Below are positions 1-7,602 of a DNA stretch of 58,927 nucleotides, in pieces (position 1 is the first letter of the stretch; each line of letters opens with the position of its first letter). The position numbers were made by a program, and so were the translations under genes. The notes beneath the pieces were generated by a model. The model saw only the letters and a list, made by a program, of their open reading frames with translations, was not told where the DNA came from and did no database searches. The DNA is from Colivivens sp964452915 (GTDB lineage Bacteria; Bacteroidota; Bacteroidia; Bacteroidales; Bacteroidaceae): the NCBI GenBank assembly GCA_964452915.1, contig CAYVNW010000013.1:1-58927 (forward strand), written 5' to 3'.

Positions 1-300
1 GCATAGATCAAGCTGAGGCTTGTCTCTGCTCATCTGACTTGCACGCTTATTCGCTCGGATAGATCCTCGGGATGACGAGTGGGTACAATACCGAAGACCG
101 TCCCCTTCCCGTCATACCGACGACTGAAAGGAGAAGTGTATCCTCAGTGCTATGCCAATGAACAGTGCTATGCCACGCAGTGTGGGGTACGTTATGGTGC
201 AGTGCTATGAGGATGACCGGCACACTATGGATGAGGGTGACTTCTGTGCCATTGAATTGTTATGACGATCCGTTCCCTGTGGTTGGAATGACAAATGGAG
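1..300. repeat. Intergenic repeat block, copy R1
   Basis: No gene is visible in 1-406; short ORFs here lack coding character. The block holds modules found again elsewhere in the window. Positions 108-124 match 52505-52521 exactly (17 bases). Positions 200-223 match the reverse complement of 44569-44592 exactly (24 bases). The string ATCCTCAGTGCTATG (140-154) recurs in diverged form at 52555-52582. CAGTGCTATG itself occurs three times inside this block (about 147, 163 and 200). No transposase or clear terminal inverted repeat is visible. Confidence 0.6.
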
Positions 301-340
301 GATTAGGTGATGGTTTAAATGCAAAAATAAGGTTGTTTGT

Positions 341-371
341 TTTGTTTTTTCTTCGGTTTACACTATATTTG
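341..371 (+). promoter_or_regulatory. Bacteroidetes-type promoter for the CotH gene
   Basis: A -33 element TTTG (341-344), a 19-base spacer and the -7 element TATATTTG (364-371) match the known Bacteroidetes primary sigma consensus. Transcription would start near 376, giving a leader of about 30 bases before the ATG at 407. Confidence 0.7.
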
Positions 372-406
372 CATTGGTTTTGTATTGAATTAACTATTAC
401 GGATTT

Positions 407-2413
407 ATGAATATTGTTACAGCGAGGGTGCGGGGACTGCTTTTGTTGCTGTTTGCCTGTGTTTCGGCTGGTGCGCAACAGTATGTGAGGCGCACTAATT
501 TGCCAGCTGTTTATATTGAGACGTTTGACGGAGTTGCGGTGAACAGCAAGACAAATTATGTACTGTCTACACTTCGATATGTGGATGAGTCGGACTGTGT
601 GGTTACGTACGACTCAGTTCAGATTAGGGGAAGAGGAAACTCTACGTGGAACATGTCGAAAAAGCCTTACAGGATTAAATTTGCTTCGAAACAGAAGTTT
701 TTGGGCAAGGGATACGCTAATGCTAAATCGTGGACATTGCTCGCAAACGCCGGCGACAAAACAATGATGCGTAACGCAATTACCTCTGCATTAGGCAGAT
801 TTGAGGGAATCGGGTTTAATCCGGCCTATAAGTTTGTGGATCTGATTCTCAACAATTCATATTTGGGTACTTATCAAATCAGTGACCAGATTGATGTACG
901 TAAGCACCGTGTGGATATTACGGAGCAAGACGATTCGCTGACTGACAAGTCGAATATTACGGGCGGATATCTGTTGGAGGTGGACGGCTTTGTGGACGGA
1001 AATTGTTTCCGTACATATAATTATAATGTGCCGGTACGTATTCATTATCCTGATGAGGATGATATTCAGACAAGCCAAACAAATTTTATTACCAATTATG
1101 TGCGCAGCTTTGAACGGCGGCTTGCAGGTTCGGACTTTACTGATCCGCAACTGGGTTACAGGCCGATGGTGGATTCAGTGTCACTTGCAAACTGGTATAT
1201 TGCGACGGAGATCAGTGCGAATATCGACGGTTTTTACAGCACTTATTTTTATAAAGAACAGGATGATTCGTTGCTGTATTGGGGACCTCTATGGGATTAT
1301 GATATCGCTTATGATAACGACAGCCGAAAGCCAGGAACGGTCAACCAGCTGATGTCGGATATCGGGTATGGCAATGCCCGGGAGTGGGCTGCCAGAATGT
1401 GGAACGATCCGTGGTTTGCCCGTCTCATCAACCGCAGGTATAACGAGTTGCTCGACGGCGGTCTGGTGGATTTCATGTACCAAACAATCGACAGTATCGA
1501 CAGTCTTATGGATGAGTCGCAACAGTTGAATTATCAGAAATGGGGCATCAACCGCAGGATGTATCACGAAATTGTGCTTTATAGTTCGTATGATCAATAT
1601 GTAAGTGACTTGAAGGAGTTTATCGGTAACCATACGGAGTATTTGCGCACGACGTTTGACTCGAAGTTGCCGCAGGAACCGACACCCGAGTTTGTGCCTG
1701 AGATGTATTATTATACTATCACAAATGCCGGTACTTCAACACTTTTCGATGCAGATGAAGGTATGGTTGTGGCTTACGGCAGGGATGAAAGCCGTGAGAC
1801 GCAGTACTGGCGGTTTGTGAGGGCTGGTGACGGATTCCAAATTATCAACGGAAGTACTGGAATGGCAATCAACGACCCGACCGAGGGGGAGAGTACGGCG
1901 ACTACTAATATTCTGACGCCGCTCAATCTTGCAGTGCCCGACTCTACTGATGACCGGCAGTTATGGCAGTTGCTGCCTCAGGGCACGGGAGGCTGCTATA
2001 ATTTTCTTAATTTGCATACCGACCACATTGCGAACCTGAGGGCTGGCAATGCGGCAGACGGTACTTCGATTATCAGCTATTCGAACGACAGCCGAAATGC
2101 CTCGAGTAAAAACCGCTTGTGGTATGTGGTACGGCAGATGGCTTTGCCTGACGACAATACGGGTATAGCGGATGTGGCCGGCGAACCGTCTGAGTACGCC
2201 CTGGCATACAGTCCGGTCGACGGATTGCTGCATTTTGGAGGAGCAGACCCTTCACAACTGAATTTCAAGGTGCACATTACCTCTGTCGACGGCTTGCATG
2301 CGGGGTCGTTTACTGCGTCGGAAGGATTCAGTATGTTGCCGTTGCCCGACGGAATTTATATCGTGACGTGGAAGGAAGGAAACCATCTGCGCTCTGTCAA
2401 GTTCAGAAAGTAA
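407..2413 (+). CDS. Secreted CotH-family protein with ricin-like domain
   Basis: A 668-residue exported protein. A signal peptide (about residues 1-23, ending AGA) is followed by a CotH kinase-like domain (about 70-400). CotH motifs are clear: RGRGNSTW (74-81), KKPYRIK (85-91), LLANAGDKTMMRN (111-123), GGYLLEVDG (186-194) and WDYDIAYDND (296-305). CotH proteins are atypical protein kinases in spore formers; the bacterial surface homologues are less well understood. Residues about 435-575 look like a beta-trefoil (ricin-type) module, which suggests carbohydrate binding. The last 70 residues, ending in GIYIVTWKEGNHLRSVKFRK, resemble a type IX secretion C-terminal domain. It is transcribed alone from its own promoter. 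The CotH assignment is firm; the trefoil and sorting-domain calls are inferences from pattern. Confidence 0.87.
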   Translation: MNIVTARVRGLLLLLFACVSAGAQQYVRRTNLPAVYIETFDGVAVNSKTNYVLSTLRYVDESDCVVTYDSVQIRGRGNSTWNMSKKPYRIKFASKQKFLGKGYANAKSWTLLANAGDKTMMRNAITSALGRFEGIGFNPAYKFVDLILNNSYLGTYQISDQIDVRKHRVDITEQDDSLTDKSNITGGYLLEVDGFVDGNCFRTYNYNVPVRIHYPDEDDIQTSQTNFITNYVRSFERRLAGSDFTDPQLGYRPMVDSVSLANWYIATEISANIDGFYSTYFYKEQDDSLLYWGPLWDYDIAYDNDSRKPGTVNQLMSDIGYGNAREWAARMWNDPWFARLINRRYNELLDGGLVDFMYQTIDSIDSLMDESQQLNYQKWGINRRMYHEIVLYSSYDQYVSDLKEFIGNHTEYLRTTFDSKLPQEPTPEFVPEMYYYTITNAGTSTLFDADEGMVVAYGRDESRETQYWRFVRAGDGFQIINGSTGMAINDPTEGESTATTNILTPLNLAVPDSTDDRQLWQLLPQGTGGCYNFLNLHTDHIANLRAGNAADGTSIISYSNDSRNASSKNRLWYVVRQMALPDDNTGIADVAGEPSEYALAYSPVDGLLHFGGADPSQLNFKVHITSVDGLHAGSFTASEGFSMLPLPDGIYIVTWKEGNHLRSVKFRK

Positions 2414-2464
2414 TAGTGTGATTATGTCAAGGGGTTAGATCGCACACTGTGACAGCAACAGTAA

Positions 2465-2489
2465 AGGGAGGTGAATCACTCATCTCCCT
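2465..2489. terminator. Hairpin between convergent genes
   Basis: AGGGAGGTGA (2465-2474) can pair with TCATCTCCCT (2480-2489) around a 5-base loop with one G-U pair. It lies between the CotH gene and the minus-strand gene ending at 2528. There is no strong T run on either side, so it may be a weak bidirectional terminator. Confidence 0.35.
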
Positions 2490-2527
2490 CCACACAAACT
2501 ATTTAAAGAAATTAAAAACGATCAACC

Positions 2528-3031
2528 TCAGAATCTCATTCCACGTCCGCCACGACGCATATTTTTGAATTGTGCCATTCTGCCTGCCGCCATGTTGCGT
2601 GACTGCATTATGACTTGGGCAGCGTGACCTGGCGTCACGAGTTCCTGAAATTTTACATAATATTCTTTGTCGACTTCCGCCTGCTTTGTCTGGCGCGCGA
2701 AGTCTTCTTCCATCATCTTTTCTGCCTCTTCGGCTGTCAGTTTCTTGAAGTTTGTATCATCACCTGCTTTCTGCTGAAAGCCGTATTTGTCGAATACGGC
2801 TCCACGGGCATTTTGCCACTCAATGAAGAGGTTGATGAATTTGGCTCCGGTCTCTGCCCCGAGGTCGAACGACTCAACATAGCCGTTGGCCTGTTCCTTC
2901 AACATCTCTTCCCTGTTTTTCTCGATCTTTTCTTGCTTCTTGCTCTTGTCCTGCTTGCTTCCACCGTCTTGTTGTGCCTGGACGCCGAGTGCTATCAAGC
3001 CTATGCAGAATGCTAATATTATTTTCTTCAT
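2528..3031 (-). CDS. Small secreted Spy-like protein A
   Basis: A 167-residue exported protein of no proven function. The chosen start (ATG at 3031) gives a clean signal peptide, MKKIILAFCIGLIALGVQA; an in-frame ATG at 3043 would add four residues. The mature part is highly charged and helical, and contains a segment like QxEVDKxYYxKFQxxVTxxxAAQ that also occurs in the neighbouring gene, so the two are tandem paralogues. Size, helix content and position of that motif recall the Spy/CpxP group of periplasmic chaperones or metal sensors. The C-terminus is rich in Arg, Gly and Met (GRMAQFKNMRRGGRGMRF). It lies 20 bases after its paralogue and is probably last in a four-gene minus-strand operon starting near 5026. 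Family assignment is tentative. Confidence 0.75.
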   Translation of the reverse strand: MKKIILAFCIGLIALGVQAQQDGGSKQDKSKKQEKIEKNREEMLKEQANGYVESFDLGAETGAKFINLFIEWQNARGAVFDKYGFQQKAGDDTNFKKLTAEEAEKMMEEDFARQTKQAEVDKEYYVKFQELVTPGHAAQVIMQSRNMAAGRMAQFKNMRRGGRGMRF

Positions 3032-3051
3032 AACGCTAATCATTTAATAGT

Positions 3052-3585
3052 TTAGAACATCATCGGGCCGCCCGGACCTCCAAATCCACCCATAGGCATC
3101 ATCATACCACCGAAGAATCCGCCAGTGGAGTATATGCTTTGCAGGAAGATCTGAGCTGCCTGCTGTGTGGTGACTACGGTCTGGAACTCCTTAAAGTATT
3201 TTTTATCGACTTCGATTTGCTTCAACTGGCGTTCAACGCTCTGTTGCACACATTTGTCGGCCTCTTCTTTAGTCAGGTTGTCGAAATCAATTGACGACTC
3301 ATCGTTTTCCTGGTCTCCACCCGTCGGATTGACAGCGTTGAAACGGTCATTTTGCCAATTCAAATAGATTACTTCAAACAGGTCTTTCTTCTCTTTCTTC
3401 AGTTTGAACTTCTTGATCAATACCTTTGCTTGATCTTCGAAGGTTTCGGCTTTGTTTTGACTTGTCTTAGCCTGTGAGGAATTGTCGTTTCCTCTCCAGC
3501 CCCAGCCTCCAAAACCACCTGGTCCTTGAGCCTGTATGTTCAAGGATATCAGCAGTGTCAGTGCGATAAGAGTTATTTGCTTCAT
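3052..3585 (-). CDS. Small secreted Spy-like protein B
   Basis: A 177-residue exported protein with a signal peptide (MKQITLIALTLLISLNIQA) and a glycine/tryptophan-rich stretch just after it (GPGGFGGWGWRG). The central 90 residues are charged and helical, and share the QIEVDKKYFKEFQ...AAQ pattern with the adjacent gene. The tail is strikingly Gly/Met-rich (GGFFGGMMMPMGGFGGPGG, then PMMF), which could bind metal or be disordered. Tandem duplication followed by divergence of both tails is the simplest reading. It follows the acyltransferase gene by 44 bases without an obvious promoter, so it is probably co-transcribed. Function unknown; relation to Spy/CpxP is inferred from size and helical charged composition only. 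Confidence 0.75.
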   Translation of the reverse strand: MKQITLIALTLLISLNIQAQGPGGFGGWGWRGNDNSSQAKTSQNKAETFEDQAKVLIKKFKLKKEKKDLFEVIYLNWQNDRFNAVNPTGGDQENDESSIDFDNLTKEEADKCVQQSVERQLKQIEVDKKYFKEFQTVVTTQQAAQIFLQSIYSTGGFFGGMMMPMGGFGGPGGPMMF

Positions 3586-3629
3586 TCTATAATAGATTTA
3601 GAGTTGTTCCTTCAGTATTTGTTACTATA

Positions 3630-4613
3630 TTACCCTTTCTGTTTCTTTGACTGCAAAAACATTTGAAGGTTTAACGTCCACATGTCATAACAGACGCCAC
3701 GCCCACCAAACGATTCTTTTTGGAACATAAGCCCTTCGTTCAATACAGTGCCACCCTGCTCGGTTGATATTCCGAAATCGAAATATGCGCGGTCTGGATA
3801 CACCTGTGTCAGCAGAAAATCGACAAGGCGGTCAAACGCGCCTGTCGCTTTCCCTTCTGCGTTGGCTGATATGTATTGCGTATGTACTGTTTGTCCCATG
3901 TCGAACACCACTGTACCTGCAATGATCTCATGAAATGTGTTCTCAACTACATACAGTTTTATTTGTTCAGGGAAACGGCTCATCAGCAGTTTCATTTCGT
4001 CCGCCGTATGTACAGGGCTCACACCATGCCGCTCACGTAAGTTTCCGCTGAGAATTGTCCAAAAGGCATCCACATCATGACTTTCACTCACGATATGGCA
4101 TGCCCGAACTGACCGGTTCACACAACGGTGCCGTAGTTTGTCCATCTTGATTCGCTCGGGAATATAAATGGTTTGCGACAGCCCGCGGGCTTCCAGTTCC
4201 GCTCCATGACGGAACATGAAGTACAGTTCTTCTTGTGCAGGATACTCATTATATATATAAGGTATTGGTTTGTAATGCAACTTCACCATCCCCATCTCAG
4301 CATAATACGTGCATGCGGCGACAAGTGAGTCAAAGATTTGGCGCGCATATGCCTCTTTTGATACTATCAATCCACCATAGGTCAGTCCCTGATGTGAGTA
4401 TACAGCACGAGCATCCTTATCAATATTCGCAGGCAGTGCGGCAATGAGCCGCCCCTTTTCGTTACGGAACATGAGCGATGCATCGTGGAACCGGTCTTTA
4501 TGGTAATCCATGAAATTGCGGTTCAGAATGAAGGTAGAGTTTTTTGATTCACCCACCAGATGGTTCCATTCATCCTTGTAGTCAGGGCTATATTGATATA
4601 AGTGCACGCTCAT
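3630..4613 (-). CDS. GNAT/FemAB-like acyltransferase
   Basis: A 327-residue cytoplasmic protein that looks like a member of the GNAT/FemAB (BioF2-like, Acetyltransf_6) superfamily. Visible signs are the N-terminal YSPDYKDEWNHLVGESKNST segment, a first half with GGLIVSKEAY, and a second half with HEIIAGTVVFDMGQTVHTQY and FDFGISTEQGG, typical of the duplicated acyltransferase fold. Its start overlaps the stop of the upstream FdtA-like gene by four bases (ATGA), so the two are translationally coupled. In sugar pathways FdtA-like ketoisomerases act with an aminotransferase and an N-acyltransferase. This enzyme may fill the acyltransferase role, but no aminotransferase is nearby. Substrate not determinable from sequence. 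Confidence 0.8.
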   Translation of the reverse strand: MSVHLYQYSPDYKDEWNHLVGESKNSTFILNRNFMDYHKDRFHDASLMFRNEKGRLIAALPANIDKDARAVYSHQGLTYGGLIVSKEAYARQIFDSLVAACTYYAEMGMVKLHYKPIPYIYNEYPAQEELYFMFRHGAELEARGLSQTIYIPERIKMDKLRHRCVNRSVRACHIVSESHDVDAFWTILSGNLRERHGVSPVHTADEMKLLMSRFPEQIKLYVVENTFHEIIAGTVVFDMGQTVHTQYISANAEGKATGAFDRLVDFLLTQVYPDRAYFDFGISTEQGGTVLNEGLMFQKESFGGRGVCYDMWTLNLQMFLQSKKQKG

Positions 4614-5026
4614 TGGTCCAGGAAATCCTCGTAGTTGTTGATATATCCGTCAGGCATGTAAGGATGTGAAGCGAGTACCACACAGACAGTGCCTGGGGTG
4701 AAATCGCGCAACTCACACCATACGTTGGGTCCTATATATATGCCGGTACTGCTATCGTTCATATTGTAGATTCTCTCACCATCGGAATCGCTCACAAACA
4801 TGTTGAACGAGCCGTTAAGCGGAAACACAATCTCCGCGCATATCCTGTGCGCATGTCCGCCACGCGTTTTACCTTCGGGTATGTTGCATATCCAAAACAC
4901 ACGTTCAATGTGAAACGGCAGTGCGGAATTCTCGGCAAAGCACAGTTCACCACGCTCATCAACGAACTTACCTATTTTAACCAATCTTACCCCTTTAGGC
5001 AACGCTAAATTGTTGTATTGTCCCAT
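4610..5026 (-). CDS. FdtA/QdtA-like nucleotide-sugar 3,4-ketoisomerase
   Basis: A 138-residue cupin of the WxcM/FdtA family. Family members convert dTDP-4-keto-6-deoxy-D-glucose to the 3-keto isomer for deoxy-amino sugars in surface polysaccharides. Family landmarks are present: LPKGVRLVKIGKFVDERGELCFAE near the N-terminus (written in part), the active-site GGHAHR, the FPLNGSF strand and the tail HPYMPDGYINNYEDFL. The start MGQYNN (5026) gives the usual family length; the longer ORF to 5065 reads through the -7 element (TATCTTTG, minus strand, 5046-5053) and is unlikely. It heads an apparent operon with the acyltransferase and the two Spy-like genes. No dTDP-sugar synthesis genes are in the window, so the sugar product is unknown. 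Confidence 0.85.
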   Translation of the reverse strand: MGQYNNLALPKGVRLVKIGKFVDERGELCFAENSALPFHIERVFWICNIPEGKTRGGHAHRICAEIVFPLNGSFNMFVSDSDGERIYNMNDSSTGIYIGPNVWCELRDFTPGTVCVVLASHPYMPDGYINNYEDFLDQ

Positions 5027-5072
5027 GTGTAGAACTAATTTTATGCAAAGATAAAACTTTTCCATTAAAATA

Positions 5073-5104
5073 TTTGGTCAGTGAAAGAAAAAATCATAAA
5101 TTTG
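5073..5104 (+). promoter_or_regulatory. Promoter of the tRNA-Ser/tRNA-Glu unit
   Basis: TTTG (5073-5076), 20 bases, then TAAATTTG (5097-5104): a full match to the Bacteroidetes consensus. It is divergent from the minus-strand -7 element at 5046-5053. The predicted transcript has a leader of about 60 bases before tRNA-Ser. Confidence 0.7.
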
Positions 5105-5174
5105 CACTCGCTTTTCGAAAGCAAGCCAATTAAGGGCGGTTAGAGGGAAGCTAATTCAGACAGTGCTTGTCTTT

Positions 5175-5261
5175 GGAAGGATGGGTGAGTGGCTGAAACC
5201 AGCAGTTTGCTAAACTGCCGTACGGGTAACCGTACCGGGGGTTCGAATCCCCCTCCTTCCG
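5175..5261 (+). tRNA. tRNA-Ser (anticodon GCT)
   Basis: The acceptor stem GGAAGGA pairs with TCCTTCC (discriminator G). The anticodon stem-loop reads CAGT-TTGCTAA-ACTG with anticodon GCT. A long variable arm (TACGG-gtaa-CCGTA) marks it as class II, and the T arm GGGGGTTCGAATCCCCC is intact. CCA is not encoded. It reads AGC/AGT codons. Confidence 0.96.
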
Positions 5262-5309
5262 CGGTTGTGGAGGATTTTTTTAAATTTTATTATATAGATT
5301 TTGTATGAT

Positions 5310-5384
5310 GGCGCTTTCGTCTAGCGGCTAGGACACATGCCTCTCACGCATGGAACACGAGTTCGATTCTCGTAGGCGCTACCA
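5310..5384 (+). tRNA. tRNA-Glu (anticodon CTC)
   Basis: The acceptor GGCGCTT pairs with AGGCGCT (with a G-U pair at 1-72). The anticodon stem-loop CATGC-CTCTCAC-GCATG gives anticodon CTC, and the T arm ACGAGTTCGATTCTCGT is intact. A CCA follows the discriminator A and may be encoded (5382-5384). It lies 48 bases after tRNA-Ser, very likely on the same transcript. Confidence 0.93.
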
Positions 5385-5390
5385 TCGGAA

Positions 5391-5424
5391 AGAGGGTAAA
5401 TCAGCAATGATTTACCCTCTTTTT
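5391..5424 (+). terminator. Rho-independent terminator of the tRNA unit
   Basis: AGAGGGTAAATCA (5391-5403) pairs perfectly with TGATTTACCCTCT (5408-5420) around loop GCAA, followed by TTTT. The 13-bp stem plus T run is a canonical terminator and ends the tRNA-Ser/tRNA-Glu transcript. Being symmetric, it may also serve the minus-strand HD remnant. Confidence 0.85.
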
Positions 5425-5437
5425 GTCATACACCGTC

Positions 5438-5728
5438 TTATGAAAATGGGGAGTACAGTGCTATGGGTTGGCGATTTCCTTCTTCATTATGTGTGTCACG
5501 CAAGGTAGCGACAATCTTAGCAGATCGCGGACCATGTTCAGGACCCTGACCGTTGTCGATACGACCTATATCATGCAGATACGCAAAGCAGCCAACTACA
5601 TCTCTGTCGACACCTGGAACAGCAAGTTTCAGTCCGTTTTCAAGCACACGGTTCCAATGAGGCATACCATGTGTGTCGTCTAATTTCCACCTGTCCTTGG
5701 AAAACTTCTTCAAAGGTTCAAAATCCAT
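5438..5728 (-). pseudogene. Truncated HD-domain protein gene
   Basis: A 96-residue ORF whose first 75-80 residues look like the N-terminal half of a small HD-domain phosphohydrolase-like family. It has HGMPHWNRVLENG (first metal-binding His region), FAYLHDIGRID (the HD pair) and EHGPRSAKIVATLRDTH. Related proteins continue for about 60-70 residues with further helices and His residues. Here the similarity stops after LRDTH, and the frame ends in an unrelated tail (RQPIALYSPFS). A short string shared with the repeat family, CAGTGCTATGGGT, lies at 5456-5468 within that tail. The gene is 36 bases after the cupin gene and was probably once co-expressed with it. A functional short protein is possible but unlikely. 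Confidence 0.65.
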
Positions 5729-5764
5729 GTGACTACTTTTACTTACGAATCATACTATAACGTT

Positions 5765-6097
5765 TCAAGGCTGTTGTGGCACAACGGCGAAGAATTCCAA
5801 ATCGGAATCTGAATCGTTTATCAGACTATGTGAACATCCTTTTTTACAGTAATGACAGTCGCCCGCCTGCAGCGGGATCATCTTACCTTCGTAGAGCACA
5901 TGTCCCCTACCCTTCAGGATATACACAATTTCACTACTGGTATCATGCACATGATAGCCTATCGATGCGCCTGGCACCAACCTCGCACGCATGATTTTGT
6001 TCAGTCCGTCATTAAACATCTTGACCCTAAACTCCTTGTCACCACCTTGGAAATGAGGAATCACCGACTCCTGCATATCTTGAAACGGTATTATCAT
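5765..6097 (-). CDS. Small cupin-fold protein
   Basis: A 110-residue single-domain cupin (cupin_2 type). The metal-site motif appears as GYHVHDTSSEIVYILKGRG, giving the usual His, His and Glu ligands. The second cupin motif is AGDCHYCKKGCSHSL, with the final His. No signal peptide. It lies 38 bases after pfkA, following a copy of the recurring TATTAAGGTGT motif, and ahead of the truncated HD gene. Small cupins of this kind may be sugar-binding, enzymatic or regulatory, and the sequence alone does not say which. Two cysteines in the second motif (DCHYCKKGC) are unusual and could influence metal binding. Confidence 0.85.
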   Translation of the reverse strand: MIIPFQDMQESVIPHFQGGDKEFRVKMFNDGLNKIMRARLVPGASIGYHVHDTSSEIVYILKGRGHVLYEGKMIPLQAGDCHYCKKGCSHSLINDSDSDLEFFAVVPQQP

Positions 6098-6135
6098 GTT
6101 TGTGGTATATTTGTTGTATGTTACACCTTAATATA

Positions 6136-7110
6136 TTATATAGACAACTCATCGAGTACAGTGAACAAACTCTTGTCCATAGGCTTTTCTCCAAGTATTG
6201 CCCTTGAGAACGGGACATACACTACATCATTGTTTTTTATTCCAATCATCACATTGCGTTGTCCTTCTTTTATCGCCTGAATGACACCTACACCCAAACG
6301 GCTTGCAAGTATACGGTCGCGTGCACTTGGAGAACCGCCACGTTGCAAGTGTCCGAGAATCGACACTCTCACATCATATCCACTATATTCGTTCTGCACA
6401 CGTTTTGCATAGTGCATGGCACCACACTTCGGACTTTCGCTCACTATGACAATACTCGAATTCTTGCTTTTGCGGATGCCCCGTCCGATGTAATGCTCCA
6501 GCTGATCGGTGTGGGTTTGCTCTTCAGGTATGATTGCAGCCTCTGCACCCGAAGCGATTGCGCTGTTTTGTGCAAGGAATCCGGCATCACGTCCCATCAC
6601 CTCAACAAAGAATATACGTTCGTGACTGGTTGCCGTATCACGAATTTTGTCGACACATTCCATGATGGTATTCAAAGTAGTGTCGTATCCGATTGTGAAA
6701 TCAGTGCCATCGAGATCGTTATCGATAGTGCCAGGCAGTCCGACACATGGCACATTATATTCCTCGGCGAATATTTTGGCACCGGTCAGTGAGCCATTGC
6801 CACCGATTACACACAAACAGTCGACTCCGGCCTTCTGCAATTGCTCATAAGCCTTTTTTCTGCCTTCGGCTGTCATAAACTCCTTTGAACGGGCTGTCTT
6901 CAAGATTGTTCCTCCACGGCTGATTATGTTACTGACACTTTCGGTAGTGAAATGCTCAATTTCGCCATTGATCAACCCGTCGAATCCTCTGTAGATTCCA
7001 AATACCTCGAATCCATTATAAATAGCAGAGCGGGTCACCGCCCTGATTGCAGCATTCATTCCAGGAGCATCACCTCCAGAAGTCAAGATTCCAATAGATT
7101 TTATTTCCAT
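6136..7110 (-). CDS. pfkA: 6-phosphofructokinase
   Basis: A 324-residue cytoplasmic enzyme that phosphorylates fructose 6-phosphate in glycolysis. Motifs are GGDAPGMN (12-19, nucleotide binding), GGNGS (103-107), PGTIDND (126-132, with the catalytic Asp) and the MGRDAGFLAQ effector/substrate segment. Length fits the bacterial ATP-dependent group A family. The GGNGS motif has Gly where pyrophosphate-dependent enzymes usually have Asp, which favours ATP. It has Asn where the E. coli enzyme has the Mg-binding Asp103. I believe Asn may be common in this phylum, but this needs an alignment. A -7 element TATCTTTG (7194-7201, minus strand) lies upstream, then a leader of about 80 bases containing the AATAAGGTGT motif (7147-7159). 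Confidence 0.95.
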   Translation of the reverse strand: MEIKSIGILTSGGDAPGMNAAIRAVTRSAIYNGFEVFGIYRGFDGLINGEIEHFTTESVSNIISRGGTILKTARSKEFMTAEGRKKAYEQLQKAGVDCLCVIGGNGSLTGAKIFAEEYNVPCVGLPGTIDNDLDGTDFTIGYDTTLNTIMECVDKIRDTATSHERIFFVEVMGRDAGFLAQNSAIASGAEAAIIPEEQTHTDQLEHYIGRGIRKSKNSSIVIVSESPKCGAMHYAKRVQNEYSGYDVRVSILGHLQRGGSPSARDRILASRLGVGVIQAIKEGQRNVMIGIKNNDVVYVPFSRAILGEKPMDKSLFTVLDELSI

Positions 7111-7345
7111 GCTTCGTTGATTTTATGTTGTTATATATATATGTTGACACCTTATTATCTTTGCTTTTGCAATCTAATTTTTCATTAGCAATGCAAAGAT
7201 ACTACTAAATTTCAAGAATTAGTTCATGTAAACCATGTGTTTTTTTCGATAAATTCGCATGAAAATGACTATTGAAGAGTTTGCCAACATAAAATGATTA
7301 GTTTACCTATAACAACGAATAAAAAAAATCACTATCTTTGCATCG

Positions 7346-7602
7346 TAAAATAAAAAGAGCATTAAGCAATAAGCAAAAAGTTTTCATAATAAAAATTAGT
7401 TAGACTGGTTAATAGTTAAAACGGATTACAAACAGCTCGGTTGGAGCTCGGGAGAGTACCAACAGACTGAATCCGAAAAGAAATCTAACCTTAAGCAAAA
7501 AATAAATCGTAATAATCCATATACACTCTCCTACTATTTCACCTAAAATTTACCTGTATCGAATCCTTATTTAAAAAAACTGACGCGAGTCAGTTTTTTT
7601 TT
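7346..7602 (+). ncRNA. Candidate structured non-coding RNA
   Basis: No gene fits the 697 bases between pfkA and the C69 dipeptidase, but there is an isolated transcription unit. A -7 element TATCTTTG is at 7333-7340 and a strong terminator at 7573-7602, about 250 bases apart with no plausible ORF. Nested pairing is visible in the middle: GTTAGA (7399-7404) with TCTAAC (7484-7489), CGGATT (7422-7427) with AATCCG (7470-7475), and inside these either AGCTC/GAGCT (7434-7438 with 7444-7448) or GTTGG/CCAAC (7440-7444 with 7459-7463). The overlapping inner helices are mutually exclusive. Size and isolation would fit a 6S-type RNA or a lineage-specific regulator; I cannot name the family. The remaining sequence (7603-7739) shows nothing recognisable. 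Confidence 0.55.
7573..7602 (+). terminator. Terminator of the candidate ncRNA
   Basis: AAAAAAACTGAC (7573-7584) pairs with GTCAGTTTTTTT (7589-7600) around loop GCGA, and the 3' arm runs into a T tract. It is a textbook intrinsic terminator with no coding gene upstream on the same strand for more than 7 kb of minus-strand or untranslated DNA apart from the tRNA unit. Confidence 0.85.

Noticed and set aside
165..410. 81-codon plus-strand ORF before the CotH gene
   Set aside because: It lies in repeat sequence, runs through the CotH promoter and ends inside the CotH start, and its translation resembles no protein.
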